Source: JBKPNJ01 sp963695705 (GTDB lineage: Bacteria > Actinomycetota > Actinomycetes > Propionibacteriales > Nocardioidaceae). From it: 64,000 nucleotides of DNA. The position numbers were made by a program, and so were the translations under genes. The notes below the pieces were generated by a model, which searched no databases, was not told the DNA's origin, and saw nothing but the letters and a program-made list of their open reading frames with translations. The stretch is taken from contig CAVOHB010000004.1 of NCBI GenBank assembly GCA_963695705.1, positions 186,001 through 250,000 of the forward strand, read 5' to 3'. This document shows positions 38,974-48,865 of this stretch, piece after piece; the first letter of the stretch is position 1; every line of letters starts with the position of its first letter.

Positions 38974-39111
38974 GCTGACCCCTCACATCGTGCTTCGGGT
39001 TCCTGGCGGACCATTTTCACGTCCAGCGGCTGCGACGTCGAGGCATCCGTGGCGTTCATGCCGGCTGCGGCGCTTGGCGCCGGCCGGGGGAATGCGATGG
39101 GATGTGCTTCC

Positions 39112-40158
39112 ATGCGCCCCCAGCTCACCGTCCCGCCGAAGGTTGCCTCCGGCGACCGGGTTGCGGTGTTGTCGCCATCGTTCGCGGCACCCGGAATGTT
39201 CCCGCAGGTTCACGATGTCGCGATGCAGCGGTTGCGCGATGACCTCGGACTCGTTCCGGTGGAGTATCCGACGACTCGACTGCTCGACGCCTCCCCGCGG
39301 CAGCGGGCCGCCGACCTGATGGCCGCGTTCGCTGATCCCGACATCCGGGCGGTGCTGGCCACGATCGGTGGCGACGATGAGATCACCGTGCTGCCGTTCC
39401 TCGACCCGGTGCTGATGTCGGACAACCCGAAGCCGTTCTTCGGCTACAGCGACAACACCAACCTGCTCAACTGGCTGTGGAACCTCGGTGTCGTCGGATA
39501 CCACGGCGGATCCACCATGGTCCATCTCGGCCGGGCCGGCGGACCGCACCCGGTTTCCGTCAACTCCCTGCGCACGGCGCTGTTCGAGCGCGCCAACCTC
39601 GTCCTGCACGAGGTACCGGAGTTCGGCGAGGACAGCGGAGACTGGTCCGACCCCGCAGCGCTCGAGCACGAGTGGCCGATGAGAGCCGGCCCCGGATGGA
39701 GCTGGCACCGACCCGACAGCGTGGTGAGCGGTCCGACCTGGGGCGGAAACCTGGAAATCCTGCACTGGAACCTCGCGGCCAACCGATGGATCCGGCCGGT
39801 GGAGGACTACGCCGGCTGCGTCCTGCTGCTTGAGACCTCCGAAGAGCACCCGAGCGCGGGGGAGGTTTTCCGCATGCTGCGCAACGCCGGTGAGCGGGGA
39901 CTGCTGGAGCAGTTCCCCGCCGTCGTCCTGGGTCTGGCGAGGGCGGTCAACCTTGGCGAGCAGGCCACCGACGAAGAGCGGCATGGCTACCGGGCGGAGC
40001 AGCGGGCAGCGGTGCTCCGGGCCTTCGAACGCTACAACCCGGCCGCGATGATCGTCTTCGACGTCGACATCGGACACACCGACCCCCAATGGGTCCTGCC
40101 CTACGGCGGCACGCTCACCGTCGACGGCCCCAAGCGCAGCATCACGGCGCGGTACTGA
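39112..40158 (+). CDS. S66-family LD-carboxypeptidase / MccF-like peptidase
   Basis: A 348-residue serine peptidase of the LdcA/MccF fold. TVPPKVASGDRVAVLSPSFA starts the family domain, ADPDIRAVLATIGGDDEITV is the region before the nucleophile, FFGYSDNTNLLNWLWNLG carries the catalytic Ser near residue 110, and LLLETSEEHPSAGEVFRMLR and FDVDIGHTDPQWVLPYGG carry the Glu and His of the triad. Members either trim murein tetrapeptides or hydrolyse peptidyl-nucleotide antibiotics such as microcin C; the GYSDNTNLLN form is nearer MccF-like self-immunity proteins, so detoxification is a real alternative. Start ATG 39112. Confidence 0.85.
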   Translation: MRPQLTVPPKVASGDRVAVLSPSFAAPGMFPQVHDVAMQRLRDDLGLVPVEYPTTRLLDASPRQRAADLMAAFADPDIRAVLATIGGDDEITVLPFLDPVLMSDNPKPFFGYSDNTNLLNWLWNLGVVGYHGGSTMVHLGRAGGPHPVSVNSLRTALFERANLVLHEVPEFGEDSGDWSDPAALEHEWPMRAGPGWSWHRPDSVVSGPTWGGNLEILHWNLAANRWIRPVEDYAGCVLLLETSEEHPSAGEVFRMLRNAGERGLLEQFPAVVLGLARAVNLGEQATDEERHGYRAEQRAAVLRAFERYNPAAMIVFDVDIGHTDPQWVLPYGGTLTVDGPKRSITARY

Positions 40159-40342
40159 AGGTCCGCAGCGATGGGGCACGCGCGAGGGCCCGCGTCTAGT
40201 CCGGCACGATGAAGGCCCAACCCGGTATCCGTCGTCGGCGGCCCGGGATTCTGAACCTCGAGGACGACCGCCCTCGAAACCGCACGCGGCGAGCCGTCCG
40301 CGGTACTGGTTCGCCGATGCGTCCACATGGTAGAACGCAGAC

Positions 40343-40891
40343 ATGGATGAGGGGGGCCAACACGCGCCACTCGTGGTGGTGATGGGGGTGGCCGGGTCGG
40401 GCAAGAGCGCCGTCGGCGTACTGCTGGCCGAACGGCTGGGCGTCGACTACGGGGAGGCCGACGAGTTCCATCCGCAGGCCAACGTCGACAAGATGGCATC
40501 CGGTCACCCGCTCACCGACAACGATCGGGAGCCCTGGCTGAAGGCGATCGGGGCTTGGCTGCACGAGCGGGTCAACTCCGGCGCGGTTGCCAGCTGCTCA
40601 GCGCTGCGCCGCAGGTACCGCGACACGTTGCGATCAGAGGCACCGTCGGTCCTGTACCTCCATCTGGCGGGGACCCACGAGCTCATCGCCAGGCGGATGG
40701 CGGCCCGCGAGGGGCACTTCATGCCGACGTCTCTGCTGGACTCGCAGTTCGCCACGCTCGAGCCGCTGGGTGACGATGAGGCCGGTGTCGTCATCGACGT
40801 CGGCCGGCCCGTACATGACATTGTCGAGGAGTTCCTCGACTGGTGGGGCCGATATCAGACAACGACCAAGGAGGTGGGCGCCGATGAATGA
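40343..40891 (+). CDS. gntK: Gluconokinase
   Basis: Phosphorylates D-gluconate to 6-phosphogluconate. The 182-residue P-loop kinase has VVVMGVAGSGKSAVGVLLAE (Walker A), GEADEFHPQANVDKMASG, PLTDNDREPWLKAI and SCSALRRRYRDTLRSEAP, which together are typical of the GntK (shikimate-kinase-like) family. Its stop overlaps the start of the permease gene. No local regulator is seen, and the 184 bp upstream holds no clear operator. Confidence 0.93.
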   Translation: MDEGGQHAPLVVVMGVAGSGKSAVGVLLAERLGVDYGEADEFHPQANVDKMASGHPLTDNDREPWLKAIGAWLHERVNSGAVASCSALRRRYRDTLRSEAPSVLYLHLAGTHELIARRMAAREGHFMPTSLLDSQFATLEPLGDDEAGVVIDVGRPVHDIVEEFLDWWGRYQTTTKEVGADE

Positions 40892-42374
40892 CACGGTGCA
40901 GCTCGTACTTGCCACTCTCGCAGGCGTCGCAGTCATCGTCGTGTTGATCGTCGTCGCCAAGGTGCACCCGATGATCGCACTGACCCTCGGCTCCTTCACC
41001 GTCGGCGTGGTGGCGTGGCAGAACCTCAACGACACGTTCACCAGCTTCACCGATGGTGTCGGCACCACGCTCGGCGGCATCGGGGTCTTGATCGGGCTCG
41101 GTGCGATGTTCGGCAAGCTACTGTTCGACTCCGGCGGTGCCGACCAGATCGTCGACACCCTGGTTGCCCATTCCAGCCGCGCGACGCTCCCGTGGACGAT
41201 GGCCGCGGTCGGCGCGCTGATCGGCCTGCCGATGTTCTTCGAGATCGGCCTCGTCCTCCTGGTGCCGGTCGTGTTCCTCGTCTCGCGGCGCGCCGAGGTG
41301 CCGCTGATGATGGTGGCCATCCCCACGCTCGCCGGGCTGTCGGTCATGCACGGCTTCGTGCCACCCCACCCCGGACCTCTCGTTGCCGTGGCGAACCTTC
41401 AAGCCAACCTGGGCGTCACCCTCGCGCTCGGAGTGGCCATCGCCATTCCCACTGTGATCGTGGCCGGACCGCTGTTCGCGCCGCTGGCTGCCCGGCTGGT
41501 CCCGGTGGGAGCCCCTGCGCTGTTCTCCGGTGATCCTGCCGACCGCGGCCAGGCCCGAGAGCTCGAGGCCGGCAGCGCGGCAGATGTCATAGCGCGCCAG
41601 GCCGGCCCCGGGCGGACCGCGACCACGAGCCAGGCGACCGGCATGGACGAAGGGGAGCCGGCCCGCACCACCACCAGCGGCGCACGAGCGTCTTTCCCTG
41701 TCGTCGTCGCCACGGTGATGCTTCCGGTCACGCTGATGCTGCTCAAGGCCGTCTCCGACGTAGTGGGCGGAGATCCGGCAACCGAAGAGTCGATCAGCTG
41801 GCTGCATTCGGCCATGGACTTCATCGGCACACCCCTGGTCGCACTGCTGATCGCCGTCCTCGTCGGCCTGTTCACGCTCGGCGGCCCGGCCGGGATGGGA
41901 AAGAACGAGCTCTCGAGAACGCTGGAGCAGGCGCTTCCGCCCATCGCGGGCATCCTGCTGATCGTCGGGGCCGGCGGCGGATTCAAGCAGACGCTGATCG
42001 ACTCAGGCGTCGGCGAGGTGATCACGAGCTTCGCCAAGGACAGCGGAATATCCATCCTCTTCCTCGGGTGGCTGGTGGCGGCGCTGGTCCGCCTCGCCAC
42101 CGGCTCGGCGACGGTCGCCACGATCACCGCCTCGGGCATCCTGGCACCGGTCGCGAAGTCGCTTGACCTGACCACGGGACACACCTCGCTGCTGGTGCTC
42201 GCGATCGGCGCAGGGTCGCTGATCTTCTCCCACGTCAACGATGCCGGCTTCTGGCTGATCAAGGAGTTCTTCGGTATCACCGTCCTCGAGAACATCAAAA
42301 CCTGGTCGGTGATGGAGACCATCATCTCGGTCGTCGGGCTGGTGCTGGTGCTGGCGGTGGGAATCGTGGTGTGA
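40884..42374 (+). CDS. gntP: Gluconate:H+ symporter, GntP family
   Basis: A 496-residue permease with about twelve membrane segments. Family stretches include LIVVAKVHPMIALTLGSFTV, GLPMFFEIGLVLLVPVVFLV, GFVPPHPGPLVAVA, GGGFKQTLIDSGVG and ATGSATVATITASGILAP, then AIGAGSLIFSHVNDAGFW. A hydrophilic loop of about 60 residues (Asp/Arg/Ala/Gly-rich) sits in the middle and is longer than in E. coli GntP. ATG 40884 overlaps the gntK stop by 8 bp. The pair imports and phosphorylates gluconate. Confidence 0.94.
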   Translation: MNDTVQLVLATLAGVAVIVVLIVVAKVHPMIALTLGSFTVGVVAWQNLNDTFTSFTDGVGTTLGGIGVLIGLGAMFGKLLFDSGGADQIVDTLVAHSSRATLPWTMAAVGALIGLPMFFEIGLVLLVPVVFLVSRRAEVPLMMVAIPTLAGLSVMHGFVPPHPGPLVAVANLQANLGVTLALGVAIAIPTVIVAGPLFAPLAARLVPVGAPALFSGDPADRGQARELEAGSAADVIARQAGPGRTATTSQATGMDEGEPARTTTSGARASFPVVVATVMLPVTLMLLKAVSDVVGGDPATEESISWLHSAMDFIGTPLVALLIAVLVGLFTLGGPAGMGKNELSRTLEQALPPIAGILLIVGAGGGFKQTLIDSGVGEVITSFAKDSGISILFLGWLVAALVRLATGSATVATITASGILAPVAKSLDLTTGHTSLLVLAIGAGSLIFSHVNDAGFWLIKEFFGITVLENIKTWSVMETIISVVGLVLVLAVGIVV

Positions 42375-42454
42375 AGCGACTCGAGCTCGGTCGTCGCGCT
42401 CGCGCTGGCGGGGCCTCGAGCCGCCAAGCTCTTGACGTGAACCGCCTGACCAAC

Positions 42455-42468
42455 GAGGGTTTACCCTC
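42455..42468. promoter_or_regulatory. Short palindrome upstream of the S8 protease gene
   Basis: GAGGGT-TT-ACCCTC is a perfect 6-bp inverted repeat centred 37 bp before the probable start at 42499. A -35-like TTGACG lies at 42432-42437, but no good -10 follows at the right distance. It could be an operator for protease expression; this is speculative. Confidence 0.35.
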
Positions 42469-42498
42469 ACTCGTCTCGTGACCGGAAAGGTACAGCCT

Positions 42499-45425
42499 GT
42501 GACTACAACTTCTCGGGTCGCACGTCGCGTCTGCGCAGTATCCGCGGCCGCGGCGCTGACCGTGACCACCGGCCTGACGGCCGCGTCGACACAGGCCGCC
42601 GGCCCGAAGGCCGCGGCCACGCCGCACTCCGTCACCAGCGTCAAGGTTCCCCAGAAGAAATCCGGGCCGGGAAAGTACATCGTCGTCCTCGGCGGACTGC
42701 CGGAGACGGCATATGACGGCCGGGTGGCCGGCTTCGCCGCCACCCGGGCGTTGCCGGGCCGACAGTTCGACGCCAACCGTACGGTCGTCCGGCGCTATCG
42801 CGGCTACCTGCGCGCCCAGCAGAACGCAGTGCTCGACCGCATCGGTAACCCGCAGATCTACTACCGGTTCACGACCGCACTCAACGGCTTCGCCGGCCAG
42901 CTCACGGCTGCGCAGGTCGGCGCGCTCCGCCGCATGCCGGGTGTGCTGAGCGTGCAGCCGGACAAGCTGATCCACACCGATACCGTCGAGACTCCGGCCT
43001 TCCTGGGCCTGAGTGGCCCGCACGGTGTCTGGGCTCAGCACGGCGGCCCGAAGAAGGCAGGGGACAACCTCGTCGTCGGGGTGATCGACTCGGGCATCTG
43101 GCCGGAGAACCCGTCCTTCGCCGGCCACCGTCCGGTCGGCCCCGTACCCGGTTTCCTCGGACGGTGCGAGACGGGCGAGCGGTGGACCAAGAAGGACTGC
43201 AACAGCAAGGTCGTCTCGGCGCGCTACTTCGTCAAGGGGTTCGGTGCCGGCAACATCGAGAAGTTCGAGTACCTCTCGCCGCGCGACGCGAACGGGCACG
43301 GCTCACACACCGCGTCCACCGCCGCCGGCAACCACGGCGTCAAGGTCACCATCGAGGGCCAGTCCTTCGGCCGGGCGTCGGGCATGGCCCCGGGCGCGCG
43401 GATCGCCGTCTACAAGGCGCTCTGGTCACAACCCGACGGCACTGCCTCTGGAGCGATCAGCGACTTGGCCGCCGCTATCAACAGTGCTGTCCGCGAACGG
43501 GGTCGACGTGATCAACTACTCCGTCGGTGGAGGCGGGCAGGCCTCGATCACGGAGGCGGATGAGTTGGCTTTTCTCGGCGCGGCGGCGGGTGGCGTCTTC
43601 GTCGCCACGTCGGCTGGCAACGACGGACCGACGCGATCCACGGTGGAGCACCCGAGCCCGTGGGAGGCAACAGTCGCCGCCAGCACCCATCGAGCGACGG
43701 CTTACCTCGAGGGATCTGTGCGCCTGGGGAACGGCAAATCGTACGCAGGGGCCATGGCCTCGCATCACGTCGTCAGCAAGCGCCGCATCGTGCTGTCCTC
43801 TCGCGTTGCCAAGCAGGCAGCCGATCCGGCGGAGGCCACGCTCTGCTTCCTCGGCACCCTGGACCCGGCCAAGGTCAAGGGTCGGATCGTGGTCTGCGAT
43901 CGGGGAATCAACGACCGAACCGAGAAGAGCGACGCGGTCAAGCGCGCGGGTGGAGTCGGGATGGTGCTCGTCAACACCGAACCGACCGACATCGACGCCG
44001 ACTTCCACGCCGTTCCGACGGTGCACCTCGATTTCGCGCAGGGAAGGAAGGTCAAGGCTTACGTCAAGCGGGCCGGCCGGAAGGCACGGGCGACGCTGAC
44101 TCCGAAGGGATCGGTCCATACCCCCGTCCCGCAGATCGCGGGCTTCTCCTCCCGCGGACCACTCGTCGTCGAGCCGACAGACGTACTTAAGCCGGACCTG
44201 TCCGCACCCGGCGTCAGCGTGATCGCCGCGGTGTCACCCCCGGGCAACAACGGGCACCGATGGGACGCTCTACTCCGGCACCTCCATGGCATCCCCGCAC
44301 ATCGCGGGTCTAGCGGCGCTCATCATGCACCTGCGTCCCCGATGGAGCCCGGCCGAGATCAAGTCGGCGATGATGACGACGGCGTACAACCTCGAGGGTC
44401 AGCACGGCCCCTTCACCCAGGGGGCCGGCCATGTCAACCCGCGCCGGTTCCTCCATCCGGGGCTCGTATACGACGCCGGGTTCAGCGACTGGTTTGCCCT
44501 GCTGACCGGACAGCAGAGGGCGAGCAACGTCAACCAGCCTTCGATCGCCTTGTCAAACCTCACCGGCGTGCAGACGGTGCGCCGTACGGTCACCAACACC
44601 ACCGGCCGGGAGCGCTACACCGCCAAGGTGACCGGCATGAAGGGCGTCAAGGTCGCTGTCTCGCCACAGCGCTTCACCATCGGGCGACACGGGGTCAAAC
44701 GCTTCACGGTCCGTTTCACCGCCACCTCGCGGGCGAGATTCAACAAGTACACCACCGGACACCTCATCTGGTCCGGCTCACGCGGCCACGTCGTACGCAG
44801 CCCGCTGGCAGTGCGCCCGGTGCCCGTCGACGCCCCCGCGGAGATCACGGGTTCGGGCGCCTCGGGATCCCGGACGGTCAGCGGCCGCTCCGGCTTCACC
44901 GGACAGCTCGACCTCGCGGTATCCGGGCTGACCGGGGCCACCCCGACCAGCCACGCGATCACAGCGGGACCGTTCGACCCGAACAACCCCACAGCGGACG
45001 CCGACACCTACGAGGTGACCCAGGCCGTGCCGGCGGGGACGGCGGTCGTGCGGTTCAACGAGAACGCGGACAACACCGACGACGCCGACATGTACGTCTA
45101 TGTCAACGGCACCTTGATCGCACTGTCTGCGAGTGAGTCCGCCGATGAACAGGTGACGATCAACAGACCGCCGGCCGGCAGCTACCACATCTTCGTCAAC
45201 GGGTTCGCCGACGCCGGCGGCGGTATCGACTCGACCTTCACCGGATGGGTCGTGCCGAGAGCCGACGCCGGCAACCTGACCGTCAGCCCCGACCCGGTGC
45301 CGGTGCAGATCGGCAAGCCGTTCAGCTACACCGCGGCGTGGACCGGTCTGTCAACCGCGCAACGCTGGTTCGGACTCGTGCGCTACCCGGGAACAGGCGC
45401 ACGGACGTACGTGACGATCAACTAG
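42499..45425 (+). pseudogene. Secreted subtilisin-like serine protease (S8), interrupted by two frameshifts
   Basis: Exported protease of roughly 975 residues when reassembled. A Sec signal peptide (RRVCAVSAAAALTVTTGLTA), an I9-type propeptide, and the peptidase S8 domain are clear. The catalytic Asp is in GVIDSGIWPENPSF (codon 43087), His in NGHGSHTASTAAG (43297), Ser in GTSMASPHIAGLA (44283). A PA-like insert (DPAKVKGRIVVCDRGINDRT) and Fn3-like C-terminal modules with a pre-peptidase-C-like end are also visible. The frame shifts once near 43490 (an extra C in GTCCGCG) and once near 44251, separating the triad over three frames. A strong hairpin terminator follows. GTG 42499, preceded by GGAAAGG, is the likely start. 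Either a recent pseudogene or sequencing error. Confidence 0.8.
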
Positions 45426-45438
45426 CGCATCACGCGAG

Positions 45439-45467
45439 GCCCCGGCCAGACACCTGGCCGGGGCTTT
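45439..45467. terminator. Rho-independent-type terminator
   Basis: A perfect 11-bp stem GCCCCGGCCAG / CTGGCCGGGGC around the loop ACAC, followed on the plus strand by TTTCGT. It separates the convergent S8 protease and hutU genes (stops at 45425 and 45485), so it can serve both, mainly the protease gene. Confidence 0.8.
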
Positions 45468-45484
45468 CGTGCCTCGGAGCAGCC

Positions 45485-47134
45485 TCAGCCCTCGCGCATC
45501 GGAATGCGGACGTGCCGCTGCGCCGCCACCGTCACCGCCTCGTCGTACCCGGCGTCGACATGGCGAATCACGCCCATCCCCGGGTCGTTGGTGAGCACGC
45601 GCTCGGCCTTCAGGCCCGCGGTCTCGGTGCCATCCACGACGCACACCTGGCCTGCGTGGATCGACCGGCCGATGCCGACGCCGCCGCCGTGATGGATCGA
45701 CACCCACGACGCTCCGGAGGCGACGTTGACCATCGCGTTCAGCAACGGCCAGTCGGCGATCGCGTCGGATCCGTCGAGCATCGCCTCGGTCTCGCGATAG
45801 GGAGAGGCGACCGATCCGCAGTCGAGGTGGTCGCGGCCGATCACGATCGGGGCCGACACCTCGCCGGAGGCCACCATGTCGTTGAACCGCATGCCGGCAA
45901 GGTGCCGCTCGCCGTACCCGAGCCAGCAGATCCGTGCCGGCAGTCCCTGGAAGGTCACCTTCTCCCCCGCCTTCTTGATCCACCGGGCGAGCGGCTCGTT
46001 GTCGGGGAACAGCTCGAGCACCGCGCGATCCGTCGCCGCGATGTCCTTGGGGTCACCCGAAAGAGCCACCCACCGGAACGGCCCCTTCCCCTCGCAGAAC
46101 AGCGGCCTGATGTAGGCGGGCACGAACCCGGGGAACTCGAAGGCCCGGTCGAAGCCTCCGAGGCGAGCCTCGGTGCGAAGAGAGTTGCCGTAGTCGAAGA
46201 CCTCGGACCCGGCGTCCTGGAAACCGACCATCGCCTCGACATGTCGGGCGATCGACTCGCGCGCCCGCTCGATGAAGCCGTCGGGGTCCTTCTCCCGGGC
46301 GGCCGACCAGTCCGCGAACTCGATACCGGACGGGAGATACATCAACGGGTCGTGCGCCGAGGTCTGGTCGGTGACGATGTCGATCGGCGCACCGGCGGCG
46401 AGCAGCTCGGGCACCACATCGGCTGCGTTGCCCAGGAGCCCGATGGACAACGGCTTTCGCTCGTCGCGGGCCTGCGTTGCCAGGGTCAGCGCGTGCTCCA
46501 GCGAGTCTGCGCGCACGTCGAGGTAGCCGTGCTCGATGCGCCGCTGGATCCGCGACTCGTCGACCTCGACGCACAGGCACACCCCGTCGTTCATCGTGAC
46601 GGCGAGCGGCTGGGCCCCGCCCATGCCGCCGAGGCCGGCGGTCAGCGTGACCGTGCCGGCGAGCGTTCCGTCGTAGGACTTCGCGGCGATCGCGGCGAAC
46701 GTCTCGTAGGTGCCCTGCAGGATTCCCTGGGTGCCGATGTAGATCCAGGATCCGGCGGTCATCTGGCCGTACATCGTCAGCCCGAGCGCCTCGAGCCGCC
46801 GAAACTCCTCCCAGGTCGCCCATTCGCCGACCAGGTTGGAGTTCGCGATGAGCACCCGCGGTGCCCACTCGTGCGTGCGCATCACCCCGACGGGACGGCC
46901 CGACTGGACCAGCAGGGTCTCGTCCTCGCGCAGGTCGGTGAGGGTACGGGTGATCGCGTCGTAGGACGGCCAGTCGCGGGCGGCCTTGCCGGTGCCGCCA
47001 TAGACGACGAGCTCCTCCGGATGCTCCGCGACCTCGGCGTCCAGGTTGTTCTGCAGCATCCGCAGCGGCGCCTCGGTCTGCCAGCTCCGTGCGGTCAGCG
47101 ATGTGCCACGTGGGGCGCGAATGCTGCGACTCAT
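45485..47134 (-). CDS. hutU: Urocanate hydratase
   Basis: NAD+-dependent hydration of urocanate to imidazolonepropionate, step 2 of histidine degradation. The 549-residue protein has VVYGGTGKAARDWPSYD, LVQSGRPVGVMRTHEWAPRV, GQMTAGSWIYIGTQGILQGT, the NAD-binding AGLGGMGGAQPLAV, and the active-site region DHLDCGSVASPYRETEAM with the conserved Cys. ATG 47134 has GAGGAGG five bases upstream; the frame's earlier codon at 47152 has no RBS. It lies 29 bp after hutH on the same strand. Confidence 0.97.
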   Translation of the reverse strand: MSRSIRAPRGTSLTARSWQTEAPLRMLQNNLDAEVAEHPEELVVYGGTGKAARDWPSYDAITRTLTDLREDETLLVQSGRPVGVMRTHEWAPRVLIANSNLVGEWATWEEFRRLEALGLTMYGQMTAGSWIYIGTQGILQGTYETFAAIAAKSYDGTLAGTVTLTAGLGGMGGAQPLAVTMNDGVCLCVEVDESRIQRRIEHGYLDVRADSLEHALTLATQARDERKPLSIGLLGNAADVVPELLAAGAPIDIVTDQTSAHDPLMYLPSGIEFADWSAAREKDPDGFIERARESIARHVEAMVGFQDAGSEVFDYGNSLRTEARLGGFDRAFEFPGFVPAYIRPLFCEGKGPFRWVALSGDPKDIAATDRAVLELFPDNEPLARWIKKAGEKVTFQGLPARICWLGYGERHLAGMRFNDMVASGEVSAPIVIGRDHLDCGSVASPYRETEAMLDGSDAIADWPLLNAMVNVASGASWVSIHHGGGVGIGRSIHAGQVCVVDGTETAGLKAERVLTNDPGMGVIRHVDAGYDEAVTVAAQRHVRIPMREG

Positions 47135-47163
47135 CTCGTCCTCCTCAGTCAAGGTCGGTCAGC

Positions 47164-48714
47164 TCAGTCAAGCAGCCCGACCGCCGACTCCGCGGCCGAC
47201 GTCAGGCCGCCGGTGCGTACCAGCCGCACCGTGGCGGCGATGTCGGGCGCCAGGTAGCGGTCCGGCCCTGGCCCGGGCACCTGCTGTCGCAGCACCTCCC
47301 TGACCGCCCCGGTCGCCGGTGAGGGCACCAGCGGGGCGCGCATGTCCAGGCCGCGGGCAGCCGTGAGCAGCTCGATGGCCAGGACCTGGGTGAGCCCGTC
47401 GACCGAGCGGCGCAGCTTGCGGCCCGCCGCCCAGCCCATCGACACGTGGTCCTCCTGCATGGCACTGGACGGGATCGAGTCGACGCTCGCCGGGACAGCG
47501 AGCCGCTTCATCTCCGACACGATCGCGGCCTGCGCGTACTGGGCGATCATGTGGCCCGAGTCGACGCCCGGGTCGTCGGCCAGGAAGGGAGGCAGTCCCG
47601 CGTTGCGGCTTCGGTCGAGAAACCGGTCGGTGCGACGTTCGCTCATGCTGGCGAGGTCGGCGGCGACGACCGCGAGAAAGTCCAGCACGTAGCCGATCGG
47701 AGCGCCGTGGAAGTTGCCGTTGGACTCGACCCGCCCGTCGGCGAGCACGACCGGGTTGTCGATGGTGGCCCGCAGCTCCCTCCCGGCGACGAGGGCCGCA
47801 TGATCGACCGTGTCGCGCGCGGCGCCGTGCACCTGCGGGGAACAGCGCAGTGAGTACGCATCCTGGACACGGTTGCAGTCCGGGCCGCGATGGCTGGCCA
47901 CGACCCCTGAGTCGGCAAGGATCCGGCGGAGATTGGCGGCCGAGGCCGCCTGCCCCGGATGTGGCCTGAGCTGCTGCAGGTCCTCGGCGAACACCCGGTC
48001 GGTGCCGAGCAACGCCTCGACGCTCATGGCCGCGGCGATGTCCGCCGTACGCAGCAAGGCTGTCAGGTCCGCGATCGCCAGCACGAGCATGCCGAGCATG
48101 CCGTCGGTGCCGTTGATCAGAGCCAGCCCCTCCTTCGCGGCGAGCTCGATGGGGCGTACGCCGATCCGGCCGAGGGCCTCCGACGCCGGCAGGGTCTGCC
48201 CGGACGCGTCCCTGACCTCGCCCTCTCCCATCAGCGCCAGCGCGCAGTGGGCCAGCGGCGCCAGGTCGCCGGAGCAGCCGAGGCTGCCGTACTCGTAGAC
48301 CAGCGGCGTGACACCCTCGCTGAGCATCGAGGCGATCGCCTGTGCGGTCTCCGCACGGATGCCGGTGCGTCCACTGGCCAGCGTCGACAGGCGCAGCAGC
48401 ATCATCGCGCGGACCACCTCACGCTCGACCTCGGCACCGGAACCCGCGGCGTGGGAACGCACCAGGCTGCGCTGCAGCTGCGCCCGCATCGCGGCGGGGA
48501 TATGCCTGGTCGCCAACGCACCGAAACCGGTCGAGACGCCGTAGGTGGGCGTGGACGCGTCAGCCAGCACGTCGATCGAGGCCCGAGCCGCGGCGATCGC
48601 CGCCCTCGCCTCGCCGCTGAGCTCCACCTTCGCGCCTTCGCGGGCCACCGCTACCACGTCGGGAGAAGAGACAGGACCCACTCCTACGGTGACCACGGTT
48701 GGCATGTCAGCCAT
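47164..48714 (-). CDS. hutH: Histidine ammonia-lyase
   Basis: Removes ammonia from L-histidine to give urocanate, the first step of the hut pathway. The 516-residue product has TPTYGVSTGFGALATRHIPA, SLGCSGDLAPLAHCALALMG, where the MIO cofactor arises by cyclisation, VQDAYSLRCSPQVHGA, and VESNGNFHGAPIGYVLDFLA. The MIO triad is Cys-Ser-Gly (48268-48276) rather than the usual Ala-Ser-Gly. ATG 48714 or ATG 48705 (three codons later) is the start; the frame extends further but without similarity. hutU follows; hutI and hutF are at 32-35 kb. Confidence 0.96.
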   Translation of the reverse strand: MADMPTVVTVGVGPVSSPDVVAVAREGAKVELSGEARAAIAAARASIDVLADASTPTYGVSTGFGALATRHIPAAMRAQLQRSLVRSHAAGSGAEVEREVVRAMMLLRLSTLASGRTGIRAETAQAIASMLSEGVTPLVYEYGSLGCSGDLAPLAHCALALMGEGEVRDASGQTLPASEALGRIGVRPIELAAKEGLALINGTDGMLGMLVLAIADLTALLRTADIAAAMSVEALLGTDRVFAEDLQQLRPHPGQAASAANLRRILADSGVVASHRGPDCNRVQDAYSLRCSPQVHGAARDTVDHAALVAGRELRATIDNPVVLADGRVESNGNFHGAPIGYVLDFLAVVAADLASMSERRTDRFLDRSRNAGLPPFLADDPGVDSGHMIAQYAQAAIVSEMKRLAVPASVDSIPSSAMQEDHVSMGWAAGRKLRRSVDGLTQVLAIELLTAARGLDMRAPLVPSPATGAVREVLRQQVPGPGPDRYLAPDIAATVRLVRTGGLTSAAESAVGLLD

Positions 48715-48865
48715 TCCACCACGGCCGGCCACAATGGACGCAGGGCGTCTGGATCGTCCTGGTTCCACGTTCCAAGTGCGGGTAAGGGGTTTCCAGTACA
48801 CCCGGTAACGCCCTAGGGTCCCTGGTGGCCCTGCAAAGGTGCGGGGCACAGTTTCGGGAGGACGA

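Noticed and set aside
40196..40320. tRNA-like T-arm on the minus strand upstream of gntK
   Set aside because: GGTTCAGAATCCCGGG resembles a T arm, but no pairing acceptor or anticodon arm can be built.
45245..47257. A 670-codon plus-strand frame across hutU
   Set aside because: Antisense shadow of hutU; hutU motifs and RBS are decisive.
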